DNA of 64,000 nt from Arthrobacter sp. H-02-3 (lineage in GTDB: Bacteria; Actinomycetota; Actinomycetes; Actinomycetales; Micrococcaceae). Under the pieces are notes generated by a model. The model did not search any database. It was not told where the DNA came from and worked only from the letters and a program-made list of their open reading frames with translations. The position numbers and the translations under genes were made by a program. This document shows, piece by piece, positions 31,654-40,618 of the stretch. Where the stretch lies: assembly GCF_003097355.1 (NCBI RefSeq), contig NZ_PYUI01000008.1, forward strand, positions 1 to 64,000, written 5' to 3'. Position 1 is the first letter of the stretch. Every line of letters begins with the position of its first letter.

Positions 31654-33690
31654 GTGAGCTCCGCCATTGAAGACCCCGCCACCGCTCCCCAAAATCCCGC
31701 GCAGGGCACTCCGACGCCGGACTCTCCTGCGCAAGACTCGCCCGTGCCGCCGGAGCACATCGGCCCCGCCGCAACTGCCGCCGACGCGCGGGCCATTGCC
31801 GAGGCCGCCCGCGAGACCAGCTGGAGCCAGCCCAGTTTCGCGAAGGGCCTTTACCTGGGCAGCTTCGACCTGAGCCTGATCCACCCGTGGCCTGAGGCCC
31901 CGGCGGACGACGTCGAACGCGGCGAGGCGTTCATGGCGCGCCTGACCGACTACTGCCGCACAATGTCCGGACGCACCATCGAACGGGACGCCCGGATTCC
32001 GGACGAATACCTCCGGGGGCTCGCCGAGCTCGGCGCCTTCGGAATGAAGATCCCCCGCGAATACGGCGGGCTGGGCCTCACCCTCGTGTACTACGGCCGC
32101 GCTCTGGCACTGCTGGGCTCGGTGCACCCAAGCCTCGGCGCCTTGCTGTCCGCGCACCAGTCCATTGGCGTCCCGGAGCCGGTCAAAGTCTTCGGCACTC
32201 CGGCCCAGAAGAAGGAGTACCTGCCCCGCTGCGCCGCCGGCGCCATCACCGCGTTCCTGCTGACCGAGCCCGACGTCGGCAGCGACCCCGCCCGGATGGG
32301 CAGCACCGCCGTCCCGTCCGACGACGGCGCATCGTACGTCCTGGACGGCGTCAAGCTGTGGACCACCAACGGCGTCATCGCCGAACTCGTCGTGGTCATG
32401 GCACTCGTGCCGCCACACACCGACGCGGACGGAACCCGCCACAAGGGCGGCATCAGCGCATTCGTGGTGGAAATGGACACCCCCGGCATCACCGTGGAGC
32501 ACCGCAACGCCTTCATGGGTCTCCGCGGGATCGAAAACGGCGTCACCCGTTTCCATCAGGTCAGGGTCCCCGCGGCCAACCGGCTGGGCCGCGAAGGCCA
32601 GGGCCTGAAGATCGCCCTCACCACCCTCAACACGGGCCGGCTCTCGATCCCAGCACTGTGCGTCGCCTCGGGCCGGTGGAGCCTGAAGATCGCCCGGGAA
32701 TGGTCCAACGCCCGCACCCAGTGGGGGCGCCCGATCGGCCAGCATGAGGCTGTGGGCAAGAAAATCGCCTTCATCGCGGCCAGCACTTTCGCCTTGGACG
32801 CCGTGTTCGAACTCTGCGCGGAAATGGCCGACGCCGGGCAGAAGGACGTCCGGATCGAGGCGGCGCTGGCCAAGCTGTGGTCCACGGAGATCAGCTGCCT
32901 GATCGCCGACGAACTCGTGCAGATCCGCGGCGGCCGCGGCTTTGAAACGGCCGATTCCCTCGAGGCCCGCGGCGAGCGCGCCGTTGCGGCTGAACAACAG
33001 CTCCGCGACTTGAGGATCAACCGAATCTTCGAGGGGTCCTCGGAAATCATGAAGCTGCTGATCGCCCGCGAAGCCGTGGACGCGCACCTGGCCGCCGCGG
33101 GAGACCTCGCCTCGGCAGACGCCCCCCTGTCGGACAAGGCGAAGGCCGCCGTCGGCGCCTCCGGCTTCTACGCAAAGTGGCTGCCCAAGCTCGTGGCCGG
33201 CGCCGGCATGGACCCGAGGTCCTACAGCGACTTCGGCCGGCTCGCCAAGCAGCTGCGGTACGTGGAGCGCTCCTCCCGGCGGCTGGCACGGCAGACCTTC
33301 TACGGGATGGGCCGCTGGCAGGCCAAGCTCGAGCACAAGCAGGCATTCCTGGGCCGGATCGTGGACATCGGTGCGGAGCTGTTTGCCATGGCGGCATGCT
33401 GTTCCCGCGCCGAGATGCTCCTGCGGACGCAGCCGGAACGCGGTGCCTCCGCGTACGAACTCGCCGAGGCATACTGCGAACAGGCCCGTGTGCGTGTGGA
33501 CGAATACTTCGACCGGTTGTGGCGGAATACCGACGACGCCGATCATGCCCTGGCCCGCAAGACACTGGGCGGCGACTACACCTGGCTGGAGGCCGGCGTC
33601 CTTGACCAGTCGGAAGGGACCGGGCCGTGGATCGCGGACGCCAGCCCACGCGCCTCGGTAAAGGAAGACCTGCACCGCAAGTACCGCTGA
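31654..33690 (+). CDS. Acyl-CoA dehydrogenase, long form with C-terminal extension
   Basis: 678-residue acyl-CoA dehydrogenase with a GTG start, far longer than the usual 380-400 residues. An Ala/Pro-rich N-terminal tail (about 45 residues) precedes the N-terminal domain. FAD/substrate blocks are FLLTEPDVGSDPARM, KLWTTNG, LRGIENGVTRF and RTQWGRPIGQHEAVGKK, and the catalytic Glu lies in IFEGSSEIMKLLI. About 180 residues of helical extension follow, as in very-long-chain acyl-CoA dehydrogenase and ACAD9 proteins. It probably acts in long-chain fatty acid beta-oxidation. No beta-oxidation partner is adjacent. Confidence 0.9.
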   Translation: MSSAIEDPATAPQNPAQGTPTPDSPAQDSPVPPEHIGPAATAADARAIAEAARETSWSQPSFAKGLYLGSFDLSLIHPWPEAPADDVERGEAFMARLTDYCRTMSGRTIERDARIPDEYLRGLAELGAFGMKIPREYGGLGLTLVYYGRALALLGSVHPSLGALLSAHQSIGVPEPVKVFGTPAQKKEYLPRCAAGAITAFLLTEPDVGSDPARMGSTAVPSDDGASYVLDGVKLWTTNGVIAELVVVMALVPPHTDADGTRHKGGISAFVVEMDTPGITVEHRNAFMGLRGIENGVTRFHQVRVPAANRLGREGQGLKIALTTLNTGRLSIPALCVASGRWSLKIAREWSNARTQWGRPIGQHEAVGKKIAFIAASTFALDAVFELCAEMADAGQKDVRIEAALAKLWSTEISCLIADELVQIRGGRGFETADSLEARGERAVAAEQQLRDLRINRIFEGSSEIMKLLIAREAVDAHLAAAGDLASADAPLSDKAKAAVGASGFYAKWLPKLVAGAGMDPRSYSDFGRLAKQLRYVERSSRRLARQTFYGMGRWQAKLEHKQAFLGRIVDIGAELFAMAACCSRAEMLLRTQPERGASAYELAEAYCEQARVRVDEYFDRLWRNTDDADHALARKTLGGDYTWLEAGVLDQSEGTGPWIADASPRASVKEDLHRKYR

Positions 33691-33827
33691 CAGATCGCTG
33701 GGCCACCCCCGACGTACCAACAACGGATAGTAAGCATCCTTGCTAACCGGAATCCGCCGTGGTTAGGTGGACCCGAGACCGGCACCCTGACCGTGCCCGG
33801 GTCAACCAGCGAAAGTGAGCAATCCTC

Positions 33828-34730
33828 ATGAGCAGCACAGCAGGCCCTGACGACAACACGCCCCGCCGCGTCGTGCCGGAGGACGGCACGGCTTCGCCGC
33901 GAGAACCCCGCATCCATGACGCCATGCAGGACGCCACGCGCGAAGAACGGGTTGAAGAGGCGCCGCCGCGCGCGAACCGGACCGATGCCACGCGCCCGTT
34001 TCCTGCCACACCGGTGACGGCCGTCCGGCGGCACGACGAACCCGTCCGTGAATCGGTCCACCCCGTCCACGAACCACTCCGTGACGCCGCGGTGGCCGAG
34101 GCGCCGACCCGCGAAACCGTCGTGGCCCGCGAGAAGGAGCAGTTCGGCGGCATCAAGGTCGGCTCAGCATTCTTCGGTTGGCTGGCCGCCACGGGCACTG
34201 CCGTACTGCTCACCGCACTGGTCGCCGCCGGCGGCACCGCCGTCGGGCTGGCCACCAACACCGACGTCAACGACGCCGTCAACCAGGCCGCGGGCAACCA
34301 GACAATCGGCTTGGCCGGCATCATCGTTCTGCTGGTGATCCTTCTGGTCGCCTACTACTGCGGCGGGTACGTGGCCGGCCGGATGGCGCGCTTCAACGGC
34401 GCCAGGCAGGGCTTCATGGTCTGGGTCTGGGCCCTGATCGCCGCGATCGTGGTCGCTGTGCTGGGCATGGTCGCCGGGCAGCGCTTCAACATCCTGGCAA
34501 ACCTGAACAGCTTCCCGCGCATCCCGGTCAACGAGGGCGAGCTGAACACCATGAGTATCATCGCGGCGGTCGTCGTTGCGGTGGTTGCCTTGGTGGGCGC
34601 AGTGATCGGCGGCCTCGCGGGCATGCGTTTCCACCGCAAGGTGGACCGGGCCGGTTTCGCGCCGGCAACTACGGCCGAAGAACACCCCGCCGGAAACTCA
34701 CGTCAGCCGGACACGACGCCGTCAAGGTAG
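33828..34730 (+). CDS. Four-helix membrane protein of unknown function
   Basis: 300-residue protein with a long charged, Pro/Arg-rich cytoplasmic N-terminus (residues 1-110) followed by four membrane helices arranged as two pairs (about 118-142, 155-178, 195-215, 240-262). The motif GGYVAGRMARFNGARQGFMVWVW lies between the pairs, as in YrzE/TIGR04086-type membrane proteins. No enzymatic residues are evident. Its end overlaps the convergent YchJ gene by 28 bases. Confidence 0.75.
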   Translation: MSSTAGPDDNTPRRVVPEDGTASPREPRIHDAMQDATREERVEEAPPRANRTDATRPFPATPVTAVRRHDEPVRESVHPVHEPLRDAAVAEAPTRETVVAREKEQFGGIKVGSAFFGWLAATGTAVLLTALVAAGGTAVGLATNTDVNDAVNQAAGNQTIGLAGIIVLLVILLVAYYCGGYVAGRMARFNGARQGFMVWVWALIAAIVVAVLGMVAGQRFNILANLNSFPRIPVNEGELNTMSIIAAVVVAVVALVGAVIGGLAGMRFHRKVDRAGFAPATTAEEHPAGNSRQPDTTPSR

Positions 34731-35167
34731 TACCAGCGCCTGCCCTCCCGCACAAAGCGGCTCGTTTCGCGCTGCACGCCGCGTTCGCCGTCGTGCCGGT
34801 AGTGCGCCGCGAATTCCACCGTGCCTTCGGTGTCCAGCGGACCGCCGCGGCTGGTGGAAAGGATGTCCAGGCGGCGCCACTGCATGTCGGCATCCAGCCC
34901 CAGCGCAGCGGGCCGGGTGGTCGGATGCCACGTGCGCAGGAGGTACTCCTCGTCCCGGACGACGAAGGCGCTGTACCGGGACCGCATGAGCTGCTCGGCC
35001 GTCGGCGCCTCGGCGTCCCCGCGGTGGAACCGGCCGCAGCAGTCGGCGTATTGCTCACCGGACAGGCACGGGCAGTTCCCCTCGTACGGCACGGCCGCCC
35101 GGCTCCCACCAGGGCTCGCCGGCGACGCGCCGTCGGGGTCTGAATCTGCTGCTGCGGCGTGCGTCAC
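34703..35167 (-). CDS. YchJ family protein with SEC-C zinc motif
   Basis: 154-residue UPF0225/YchJ protein. The N-terminal SEC-C motif CPCLSGEQYADCCGRFH (about residues 32-48) should bind zinc. The NTF2-like domain follows (MRSRYSAFVVRDEEYLLRTWHPTTRP, then GTVEFAAHYRHDG and FVREGRRWYYLDG). Its role is unknown; SEC-C motifs occur in SecA and other zinc-binding proteins. The start is a GTG with a GGAAGGA site. It overlaps the convergent membrane-protein gene. Confidence 0.9.
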   Translation of the reverse strand: MTHAAAADSDPDGASPASPGGSRAAVPYEGNCPCLSGEQYADCCGRFHRGDAEAPTAEQLMRSRYSAFVVRDEEYLLRTWHPTTRPAALGLDADMQWRRLDILSTSRGGPLDTEGTVEFAAHYRHDGERGVQRETSRFVREGRRWYYLDGVVSG

Positions 35168-35398
35168 AAGGTGTCCTTCCGGCGGGCCGGACGACGCCGG
35201 CGGGGCTGACTTTGACTATAGACGCCTGCCCCGCGGCGCCGATCCCCGCTCGCGGGTAACGGCTTCGACACATCTTCGCCGGGGGCAGCGGCGGCGACAC
35301 GTGGCCGGGCGAAAAGTACGTATTGTTAAGAGCGGCTCCTGCCCGCCACATGGTTGCGGCACGGACCGCGCTGCAGCAGGACGGCAAGGAGAGGTGAC

Positions 35399-36034
35399 AT
35401 GGAAGATCCAACGACCATTGCGCTGCACCTGACCTTTTTCGGGACCCTCGGGGTGGCGTTCGTCATGTTCCTTGGTCTCTTCCTGGTGTTTGCCGCAACT
35501 CTCGTCATTGCCGGGATCGGCCGGCTGGTAGCTGTTGTTGTGATGGCCGTCGCCGGGCTCGGCAGGCGCCCTGAAACACGCGACAATCCCTCGACAGCTA
35601 CGAACCCCGGGCGACCTGCCGCGGCAGCCAAGCCGGCCCGTTCTTCCATGACAGGCGGGAAGTCTGCCAGGAACGCAACCAGGAACCCTGCCAAGAAGGA
35701 AGCTGCGCTGTCCCCGGAATGGGCCGCCGCCGTGGCCCGGGCCGATGCCCGCGCCGCCGCGAGGGCCAAGGCCGAGGCCGGCCCCGACGTCCGGGTCTCC
35801 GTCCGGGACCTGCCCAACCCCAAGGCGCCGGCGCGGGACATCACGGCAGTCTCAGCCCTCGTCGAGTCGGCCATGGACACCAACGGGACGCTCGGCGCCG
35901 TCCCCCGGGCTTTCAAGAAGCCGCCTATGCCCGCCGCGAAGTCCATGCTGGACACCGGCTCGCTCGTATCGCTGCACGGCAGCCTTCCGGTCGGGAAGGC
36001 CAAACAGCAGGCCCCGGAGCGCAAAGCCGGCTGA
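35399..36034 (+). CDS. Membrane-anchored hypothetical protein
   Basis: 211-residue protein from the ATG at 35399, which has an AAGGAGAGGTGA site. One long or two short membrane segments (about residues 8-52) are followed by a Lys/Ala/Arg-rich cytoplasmic tail of about 150 residues. No domain is recognised. The membrane part resembles the start of the protein at 31252. It runs in the same direction as the aldo/keto reductase but is probably separately transcribed. Confidence 0.75.
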   Translation: MEDPTTIALHLTFFGTLGVAFVMFLGLFLVFAATLVIAGIGRLVAVVVMAVAGLGRRPETRDNPSTATNPGRPAAAAKPARSSMTGGKSARNATRNPAKKEAALSPEWAAAVARADARAAARAKAEAGPDVRVSVRDLPNPKAPARDITAVSALVESAMDTNGTLGAVPRAFKKPPMPAAKSMLDTGSLVSLHGSLPVGKAKQQAPERKAG

Positions 36035-36074
36035 GCCCTTACCCCGGGCGGGCAAGTCCGCTACGTTGGAACCC

Positions 36075-37079
36075 ATGGAATTCAGATACCTCGGGAACAG
36101 CGGCTTCAAGATTTCAGAAATCACGTTCGGCAACTGGCTGACCCATGGCTCCCAGGTGGAGAATGACGTCGCCACCCAGTGTGTCCGTGCCGCGCTCGAC
36201 GCCGGTATCAGCACCTTCGACACGGCCGACGTCTACGCCAACACCGCGGCGGAGACGGTCCTCGGCGAAGCCCTCAAGGATGAACGCCGGGAGTCACTGG
36301 AAGTCTTCACCAAGGTATTCGGCCCCACCGGCCCCAAAGGCCACAACGATCTCGGCCTGTCCCGCAAGCACATCATGGAAGCCATCAACGGCTCCCTCCG
36401 GCGGCTGCAGACCGACTACGTGGACCTTTACCAGGCCCACCGCTACGACTACGAAACGCCGCTGGAAGAGACCATGCAGGCCTTCGCCGACATCGTGCGG
36501 CAGGGCAAGGCCTTGTATATCGGGGTCAGCGAGTGGACTGCCAACCAGATCCGTGACGGCCATGCCCTTGCCCAGGAACTGGGCATCCAGCTGATCTCCA
36601 ACCAGCCGCAGTACTCCATGCTGTGGCGGGTGATCGAGGCCGAGGTGATTCCGACGTCGGAGGAGCTGGGCCTGTCCCAGATCGTCTGGTCCCCCATGGC
36701 GCAGGGCGTGCTGAGCGGCAAGTACCACCCCGGCAAGCCGGCTCCCGAAGGCAGCCGCGCCACGGACACGAAGGGCGGCTCGCGGATGATCGAGCGCTGG
36801 CTGTCCAACGAGGTCCTCACCGGCGTCCAGCAGCTCAAGCCGATCGCAGACGAGGCCGGGCTGACCATGGCCCAACTCAGCATTGCCTGGGTGCTGCAGA
36901 ACAAGAACGTCGCCTCGGCCATCATGGGCGCGTCCCGGCCGGAGCAGATCGAGAAGAATGTGGCGGCCGCGGGCGTGACGCTGGACCCGGCGATCATGGA
37001 CAAGATCGATGGCGTCATCGGAGCCCTGGCCGAACGTGACCCCGCGCAGACCAAGTCGCCGGCCTCCCGCGAAGCCTAG
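36075..37079 (+). CDS. Aldo/keto reductase
   Basis: NADPH-dependent carbonyl reductase of 334 residues from the ATG at 36075. The catalytic tetrad is visible: Asp and Tyr in FDTADVYAN, Lys in VFTKVFG and His in YQAHRYD. VGVSEW-type (here IGVSEWTANQI) and the C-terminal MGASRPEQIEKN cofactor block are present; overall it resembles the K+-channel beta-subunit/YghZ branch. TACGTT seven bases before the ATG and no Shine-Dalgarno suggest a leaderless mRNA. The NmrA-like reductase gene starts four bases after its stop. Confidence 0.92.
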   Translation: MEFRYLGNSGFKISEITFGNWLTHGSQVENDVATQCVRAALDAGISTFDTADVYANTAAETVLGEALKDERRESLEVFTKVFGPTGPKGHNDLGLSRKHIMEAINGSLRRLQTDYVDLYQAHRYDYETPLEETMQAFADIVRQGKALYIGVSEWTANQIRDGHALAQELGIQLISNQPQYSMLWRVIEAEVIPTSEELGLSQIVWSPMAQGVLSGKYHPGKPAPEGSRATDTKGGSRMIERWLSNEVLTGVQQLKPIADEAGLTMAQLSIAWVLQNKNVASAIMGASRPEQIEKNVAAAGVTLDPAIMDKIDGVIGALAERDPAQTKSPASREA

Positions 37080-37083
37080 GGTC

Positions 37084-37938
37084 ATGACCAACGCCCCCGA
37101 GCTCGCCGTCACCGGTTCCACCGGCCACCTGGGCGGCCTGGTGGCCCGGCTGCTGGCCCGGGCCGGCAGTCAGCAGCGGCTGCTGGTGCGGGACGCCGCG
37201 CGGGCGCCCGAGCTCGACGGCGCCGTCCCGTTTGTGACCACGTACGCCGACCGGGAACAGGCGAAGGCGGCCCTGGCAGGCGCGACGACGCTGTTCATGG
37301 TCTCCGCCGCCGAGGCCGAGGACCGGCTGGAACAGCACTCCGCCTTCGTCGATGCTGCGGCCGCAGCGGGCGTCCGGCACATTGTGTACACCTCATTCTT
37401 CGGGGCGGCGCCGGACGCCACGTTCACCTTGGGCCGGGACCACTTCGCGACGGAGGAGCGGATCAAGGCCTCCGGCATGGACTACACGTTCCTGCGCGAC
37501 AACTTCTACCTGGACTTCCTGCCGTTGCTGGCCGGGGACGACGGCGTCATCCGCGGCCCCGCGGGCGACGGCGTGATGGCCGCCGTCGCGCGGGCGGACA
37601 TTGCCCGCTCGGCCGTCGCCGTGTTGCGGGACCCGGTCCTGCACGTGGGACGGACCTACGATCTGACGGGCCCGGAGGACATCTCGCTGGCCCGCGGCGC
37701 GGAACTCCTGACCGCCGGAACCGGCCGGACCATCACCTTCCACAACGAAACCCTGGAGGAGGCCTATGCCTCCCGCGCCTCCTACGGTGCACCGCCGTGG
37801 CAGGTGGACGCCTGGGTGAGCACATACACGGCCATCGCGGCCGGCGAACTGGCAGGCCCCACCTCCGCCGTACACGAGCTGACGGGCCGCGAACCGCTGA
37901 GCCTCGAACAGTTCCTTGCGGAGGCCCACACGTTGTAG
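37084..37938 (+). CDS. NmrA-like / QorB-type NAD(P)H-binding reductase
   Basis: 284-residue atypical short-chain dehydrogenase. The N-terminal TGSTGHLGGLVARLLARAG is the NmrA/QorB GxxGxxG motif, then VRDAARAPEL, IVYTSFFGA and YTFLRDNFYLDFLP, as in quinone-reductase-like NAD(P)-binding proteins. The classical YxxxK is absent, as is normal in this branch. It lies four bases after the aldo/keto reductase, so the two are probably co-transcribed and act on related carbonyl or quinone substrates. Confidence 0.9.
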   Translation: MTNAPELAVTGSTGHLGGLVARLLARAGSQQRLLVRDAARAPELDGAVPFVTTYADREQAKAALAGATTLFMVSAAEAEDRLEQHSAFVDAAAAAGVRHIVYTSFFGAAPDATFTLGRDHFATEERIKASGMDYTFLRDNFYLDFLPLLAGDDGVIRGPAGDGVMAAVARADIARSAVAVLRDPVLHVGRTYDLTGPEDISLARGAELLTAGTGRTITFHNETLEEAYASRASYGAPPWQVDAWVSTYTAIAAGELAGPTSAVHELTGREPLSLEQFLAEAHTL

Positions 37939-37968
37939 GCCGCCGCACTGGACCTACAGAACCCAGTA

Positions 37969-38008
37969 TTGACGGCGTCCGGGGCGCGGCGTAGACCTGA
38001 ATTCAGGT
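37969..38008 (+). promoter_or_regulatory. Promoter with a 14-bp palindrome on the -10 box
   Basis: TTGACG (37969-37974) and TAGACC (37992-37997) are separated by exactly 17 bases, a good vegetative promoter for the sulfite-oxidase-like gene at 38057. A perfect 14-bp palindrome, ACCTGAATTCAGGT (37995-38008), overlaps the -10 box and the likely transcription start. That position suits a repressor operator. The binding protein is unknown. Confidence 0.6.
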
Positions 38009-38056
38009 GACACCGGCCAAAAACGGGCTGGGCCTTCATAAGAATCGCAGCGCGCC

Positions 38057-39193
38057 ATGCCAAAGCAAATGTCCCGACACTCCGCTGTCCTGAAGAGTCC
38101 GCGCCGGCAGGCCGGGAAACCCCGGCCGCATTCCGGCGAACCCACCCACGGCCCGCTGACAGCGGAGGAACTCCAGCTCGCCGTGCGGAACCATTCAATG
38201 CCGCTCGAAGCCCTGCGGAAGGACACCACGCCGCCGGGGCTGCACTATGTGCTCACCCACTTCGACATCCCGTTCATCGATACCGACCACTGGCACCTGC
38301 AGATCGGCGGCGCCGTGCAGCGGTCCCTGGAGCTGAGTTTCCGGGCTTTGCTTCGGGCTCCCAGCATCACCATCCCCGTCACGCTCGAATGCGCCGGCAA
38401 CGGCCGGTCCCTCCTGCGGCCCCGCCCGCTGAGCCAGCCGTGGGTCCTGGAAGCAGTGGGCACCGCTGTGTGGACCGGCGTCCCGCTCGCCTATCTGCTG
38501 ACCCAGGCCGGCGTGGAGGACGACGCCGTGGAGGTGCTCTTCAGCGGAGCGGACGCCGGGGTCCAGGGCGGCGTCCGCCAGCAGTTCGCCCGGAGCCTCC
38601 CGATCGAGGAGGCCCTGCGGCCCGACGTCGTGCTCGCCTACCGGATGAACGGCGCAGAGCTGCCGCCGCAGCACGGTTATCCGCTCCGGCTGGTGGTCCC
38701 GGGCTGGTACGGCATGGCGAGCGTGAAGTGGTTGTCCTCGATCAAGGTCCTCACCAGACCCTACGACGGTTTCCAGCAGGCCGTGGCGTACCGCTACCAG
38801 GAGGACGCGGACGACGCCGGCACTCCCGTGACGTGGATGAAGGTGCGTTCGCTGATGGTTCCGCCGGGCGTTCCGGACTTTTTCAGCCGCAGCCGGATCC
38901 TGCCCCCGGGACCGGTATTGCTGACCGGCCGGGCCTGGTCCGGGCAGGGCGCCGTGCAGCGCGTCGACGTCGGGATCGACGGCAAGTGGGCGCCGGCCCA
39001 TCTGGAGCACCCGCCCGCGCCGTTCGCGTGGTCCGCCTGGTCAATGCCGTGGGTGGCCGACCCGGGCGAACACGAGCTCAGCTGCCGCGCCACCGATGCC
39101 AGCGGCGCGGTGCAGCCGCTGGAGCCGGTGTGGAACTACCAGGGGATGGGAAACAACGTGGTCCAGCGGATCAAGGTCACCGTCGGGCAGTAA
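38057..39193 (+). CDS. Sulfite-oxidase-family molybdopterin oxidoreductase
   Basis: 378-residue molybdenum-cofactor enzyme of the sulfite oxidase family. The cofactor-ligating Cys is in VTLECAGNGRSLL (about residue 112). PPQHGYPLRLVVPGWYGMASVKWLSSI is the conserved cofactor-binding block, and the C-terminal dimerisation domain (GRAWSGQGAVQRVDVGIDGKW, EPVWNYQGMGNN) is complete. There is no haem domain, membrane helix or clear signal peptide, so it is probably cytoplasmic. The substrate, sulfite or another oxo-anion or sulfoxide, is not determined. It has its own regulated promoter. Confidence 0.9.
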   Translation: MPKQMSRHSAVLKSPRRQAGKPRPHSGEPTHGPLTAEELQLAVRNHSMPLEALRKDTTPPGLHYVLTHFDIPFIDTDHWHLQIGGAVQRSLELSFRALLRAPSITIPVTLECAGNGRSLLRPRPLSQPWVLEAVGTAVWTGVPLAYLLTQAGVEDDAVEVLFSGADAGVQGGVRQQFARSLPIEEALRPDVVLAYRMNGAELPPQHGYPLRLVVPGWYGMASVKWLSSIKVLTRPYDGFQQAVAYRYQEDADDAGTPVTWMKVRSLMVPPGVPDFFSRSRILPPGPVLLTGRAWSGQGAVQRVDVGIDGKWAPAHLEHPPAPFAWSAWSMPWVADPGEHELSCRATDASGAVQPLEPVWNYQGMGNNVVQRIKVTVGQ

Positions 39194-39222
39194 ACCGCGT
39201 GCGGTGCCCCCGGGGCCGGGAC

Positions 39223-40104
39223 CTAGCGGCCGCGTCCCAGATGCTCGGCGTTCAGTTCGTCGAGTTGCGCGTCCGTGAGGTCATCGAAGCCGCGGGCCTC
39301 GCGTTTGTCGCTGCGCGAGAAGCGGATGAACATCAGGATGATGAGCGGCAAATCGACAATCTCGCAGATGAACCATAGAACGTCGCCCGCCAGCTGCTGG
39401 TCGCGCAGGGCGTCCGGAAACCAGCCCAGTGAAGACTGCCGCGTCGTGACGTGATCCAGTACCTGGCCGTTGAGGCGCAGCAGGATCCCCGGAACGGCGT
39501 CGACCAGCAGCTCAATGAAGACAAACACGAATTCCAGGATGAAGAACGCGCTGGACCGGCGGAAATCCGCTTCCTCGATGATCGGCAGGGCCATCAGCAT
39601 GCCCAGCAGCGGAACCCCGACGGTCAGCAGCGACTCGGCCAACGGCGCAGTACGGAGGGTGTAGAACGCCGGCGTAAGGAAAGTGGAGAACAGGGCAAGG
39701 CCAAGGAGCGGGGCGGCCATGGAGTTGCTCACAAACCGCACGGCGCGGTGCGCGAGTACATTATTCAGCCGGTTCACGCCCCCCGGCGGCAGGGCGGCGC
39801 GCGCCAGGGAGATGGGTTTTCCCAGGCCGACCAGCAGCGGCACCACGAAGAGCATCAGCGAAATCTTGAGCGTGAAGGCCCACCGGAGCTGGGCGCTGTA
39901 GACGCCCGGGAACCCGCACGTCAGCACTGTCAGGAACCCTAGGCCCAGGAGATAGAACGCCAGTGTCCGCCATACGGGCTGGCGGTGCCCGCGCGCCGCT
40001 GCGGCCTTCAGGCCGAGGGCGTAGAGCACCGCCGAAGCGCTGATGAGGGCAGCAGCAGCCCAGTCGATCTGCCAGGCGGTGAGGACTACATCAAGGGGTG
40101 GCAC
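39223..40104 (-). CDS. CtaG-like cytochrome c oxidase assembly protein
   Basis: Membrane protein of about 293 residues from a GTG at 40104 (start MPPLDVVLTAWQIDWAAAAL); the ORF runs further upstream but those residues look non-coding. About seven helices are visible, with the CtaG/Caa3-type segments FTLKISLMLFVVPLLVGLGKPISL, AVRFVSNSMAAPLLGLALFSTF and WFICEIVDLPLIILMFIRFSRSD. The family helps assemble the copper centre of cytochrome oxidase. It lies 34 bases after the rpiB stop but is unlikely to be functionally linked to the sugar genes. Confidence 0.85.
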   Translation of the reverse strand: MPPLDVVLTAWQIDWAAAALISASAVLYALGLKAAAARGHRQPVWRTLAFYLLGLGFLTVLTCGFPGVYSAQLRWAFTLKISLMLFVVPLLVGLGKPISLARAALPPGGVNRLNNVLAHRAVRFVSNSMAAPLLGLALFSTFLTPAFYTLRTAPLAESLLTVGVPLLGMLMALPIIEEADFRRSSAFFILEFVFVFIELLVDAVPGILLRLNGQVLDHVTTRQSSLGWFPDALRDQQLAGDVLWFICEIVDLPLIILMFIRFSRSDKREARGFDDLTDAQLDELNAEHLGRGR

Positions 40105-40138
40105 TGGCCCATGATAGGCGCCTTTCCTTGGAGGACCC

Positions 40139-40618
40139 TCAGCATCCCTCGAAGTCGGTGAGCACCTTGACCTTCTCCGCGGAGGCGGACGAGGGATCGA
40201 AGGTGTAGCCGATCCATTCCCGCGCGAGCCGCCGTGCCAGCTCCAGCCCGACAACACGCTGCCCCATGGTGAGGACCTGGCAGTCGTTGGAGAGCACGGA
40301 GCGCTCCACGCTGAAGGAGTCATGGGCGGTCGCGGCCCGGATGCCGTCCACCTTGTTGGCGGCGATGGCGACGCCGATTCCGGTGCCGCAGAACAGGATG
40401 GCCCGGTCTGCCTGCCCGTCCCGGATCAGTTCCCCCGCGGCGATGCCCACATACGGATACGGCTTGGTGAACTGCTCCGGGGCGTCGTCGCGGTTTACCC
40501 CGATGTCGATGACTTCCGCGACCCGTGGATCGGTCCGGAGGTCCGCCAGGATCTGGTCCTTGTAGTCCACGCCAGCTTCGTCCGCGCCGACAATGAGCCG
40601 GATGCCTGCCGGGCTCAT
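40139..40618 (-). CDS. rpiB: RpiB/LacAB-type sugar phosphate isomerase (candidate D-erythrulose 4-phosphate isomerase)
   Basis: 159-residue RpiB-family isomerase. The active-site Cys block is LFCGTGIGVAIAANKVDGIRAA and the HDSFSVERSVLSNDCQVL block follows. It overlaps the kinase gene by ATGA and is the last gene of the leftward sugar operon. RpiB enzymes interconvert aldose and ketose phosphates; in tetritol pathways (EryI/DerI) the substrate is D-erythrulose 4-phosphate, giving erythrose 4-phosphate. Coupling to a DhaK-type kinase makes that role attractive; plain ribose-5-phosphate isomerase is the alternative. Confidence 0.9.
   Translation of the reverse strand: MSPAGIRLIVGADEAGVDYKDQILADLRTDPRVAEVIDIGVNRDDAPEQFTKPYPYVGIAAGELIRDGQADRAILFCGTGIGVAIAANKVDGIRAATAHDSFSVERSVLSNDCQVLTMGQRVVGLELARRLAREWIGYTFDPSSASAEKVKVLTDFEGC

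Noticed and set aside
31621-33723. Minus-strand open frame of 700 codons opposite the acyl-CoA dehydrogenase
   Set aside because: Shadow of a clear enzyme gene on the other strand, with no recognisable motif.
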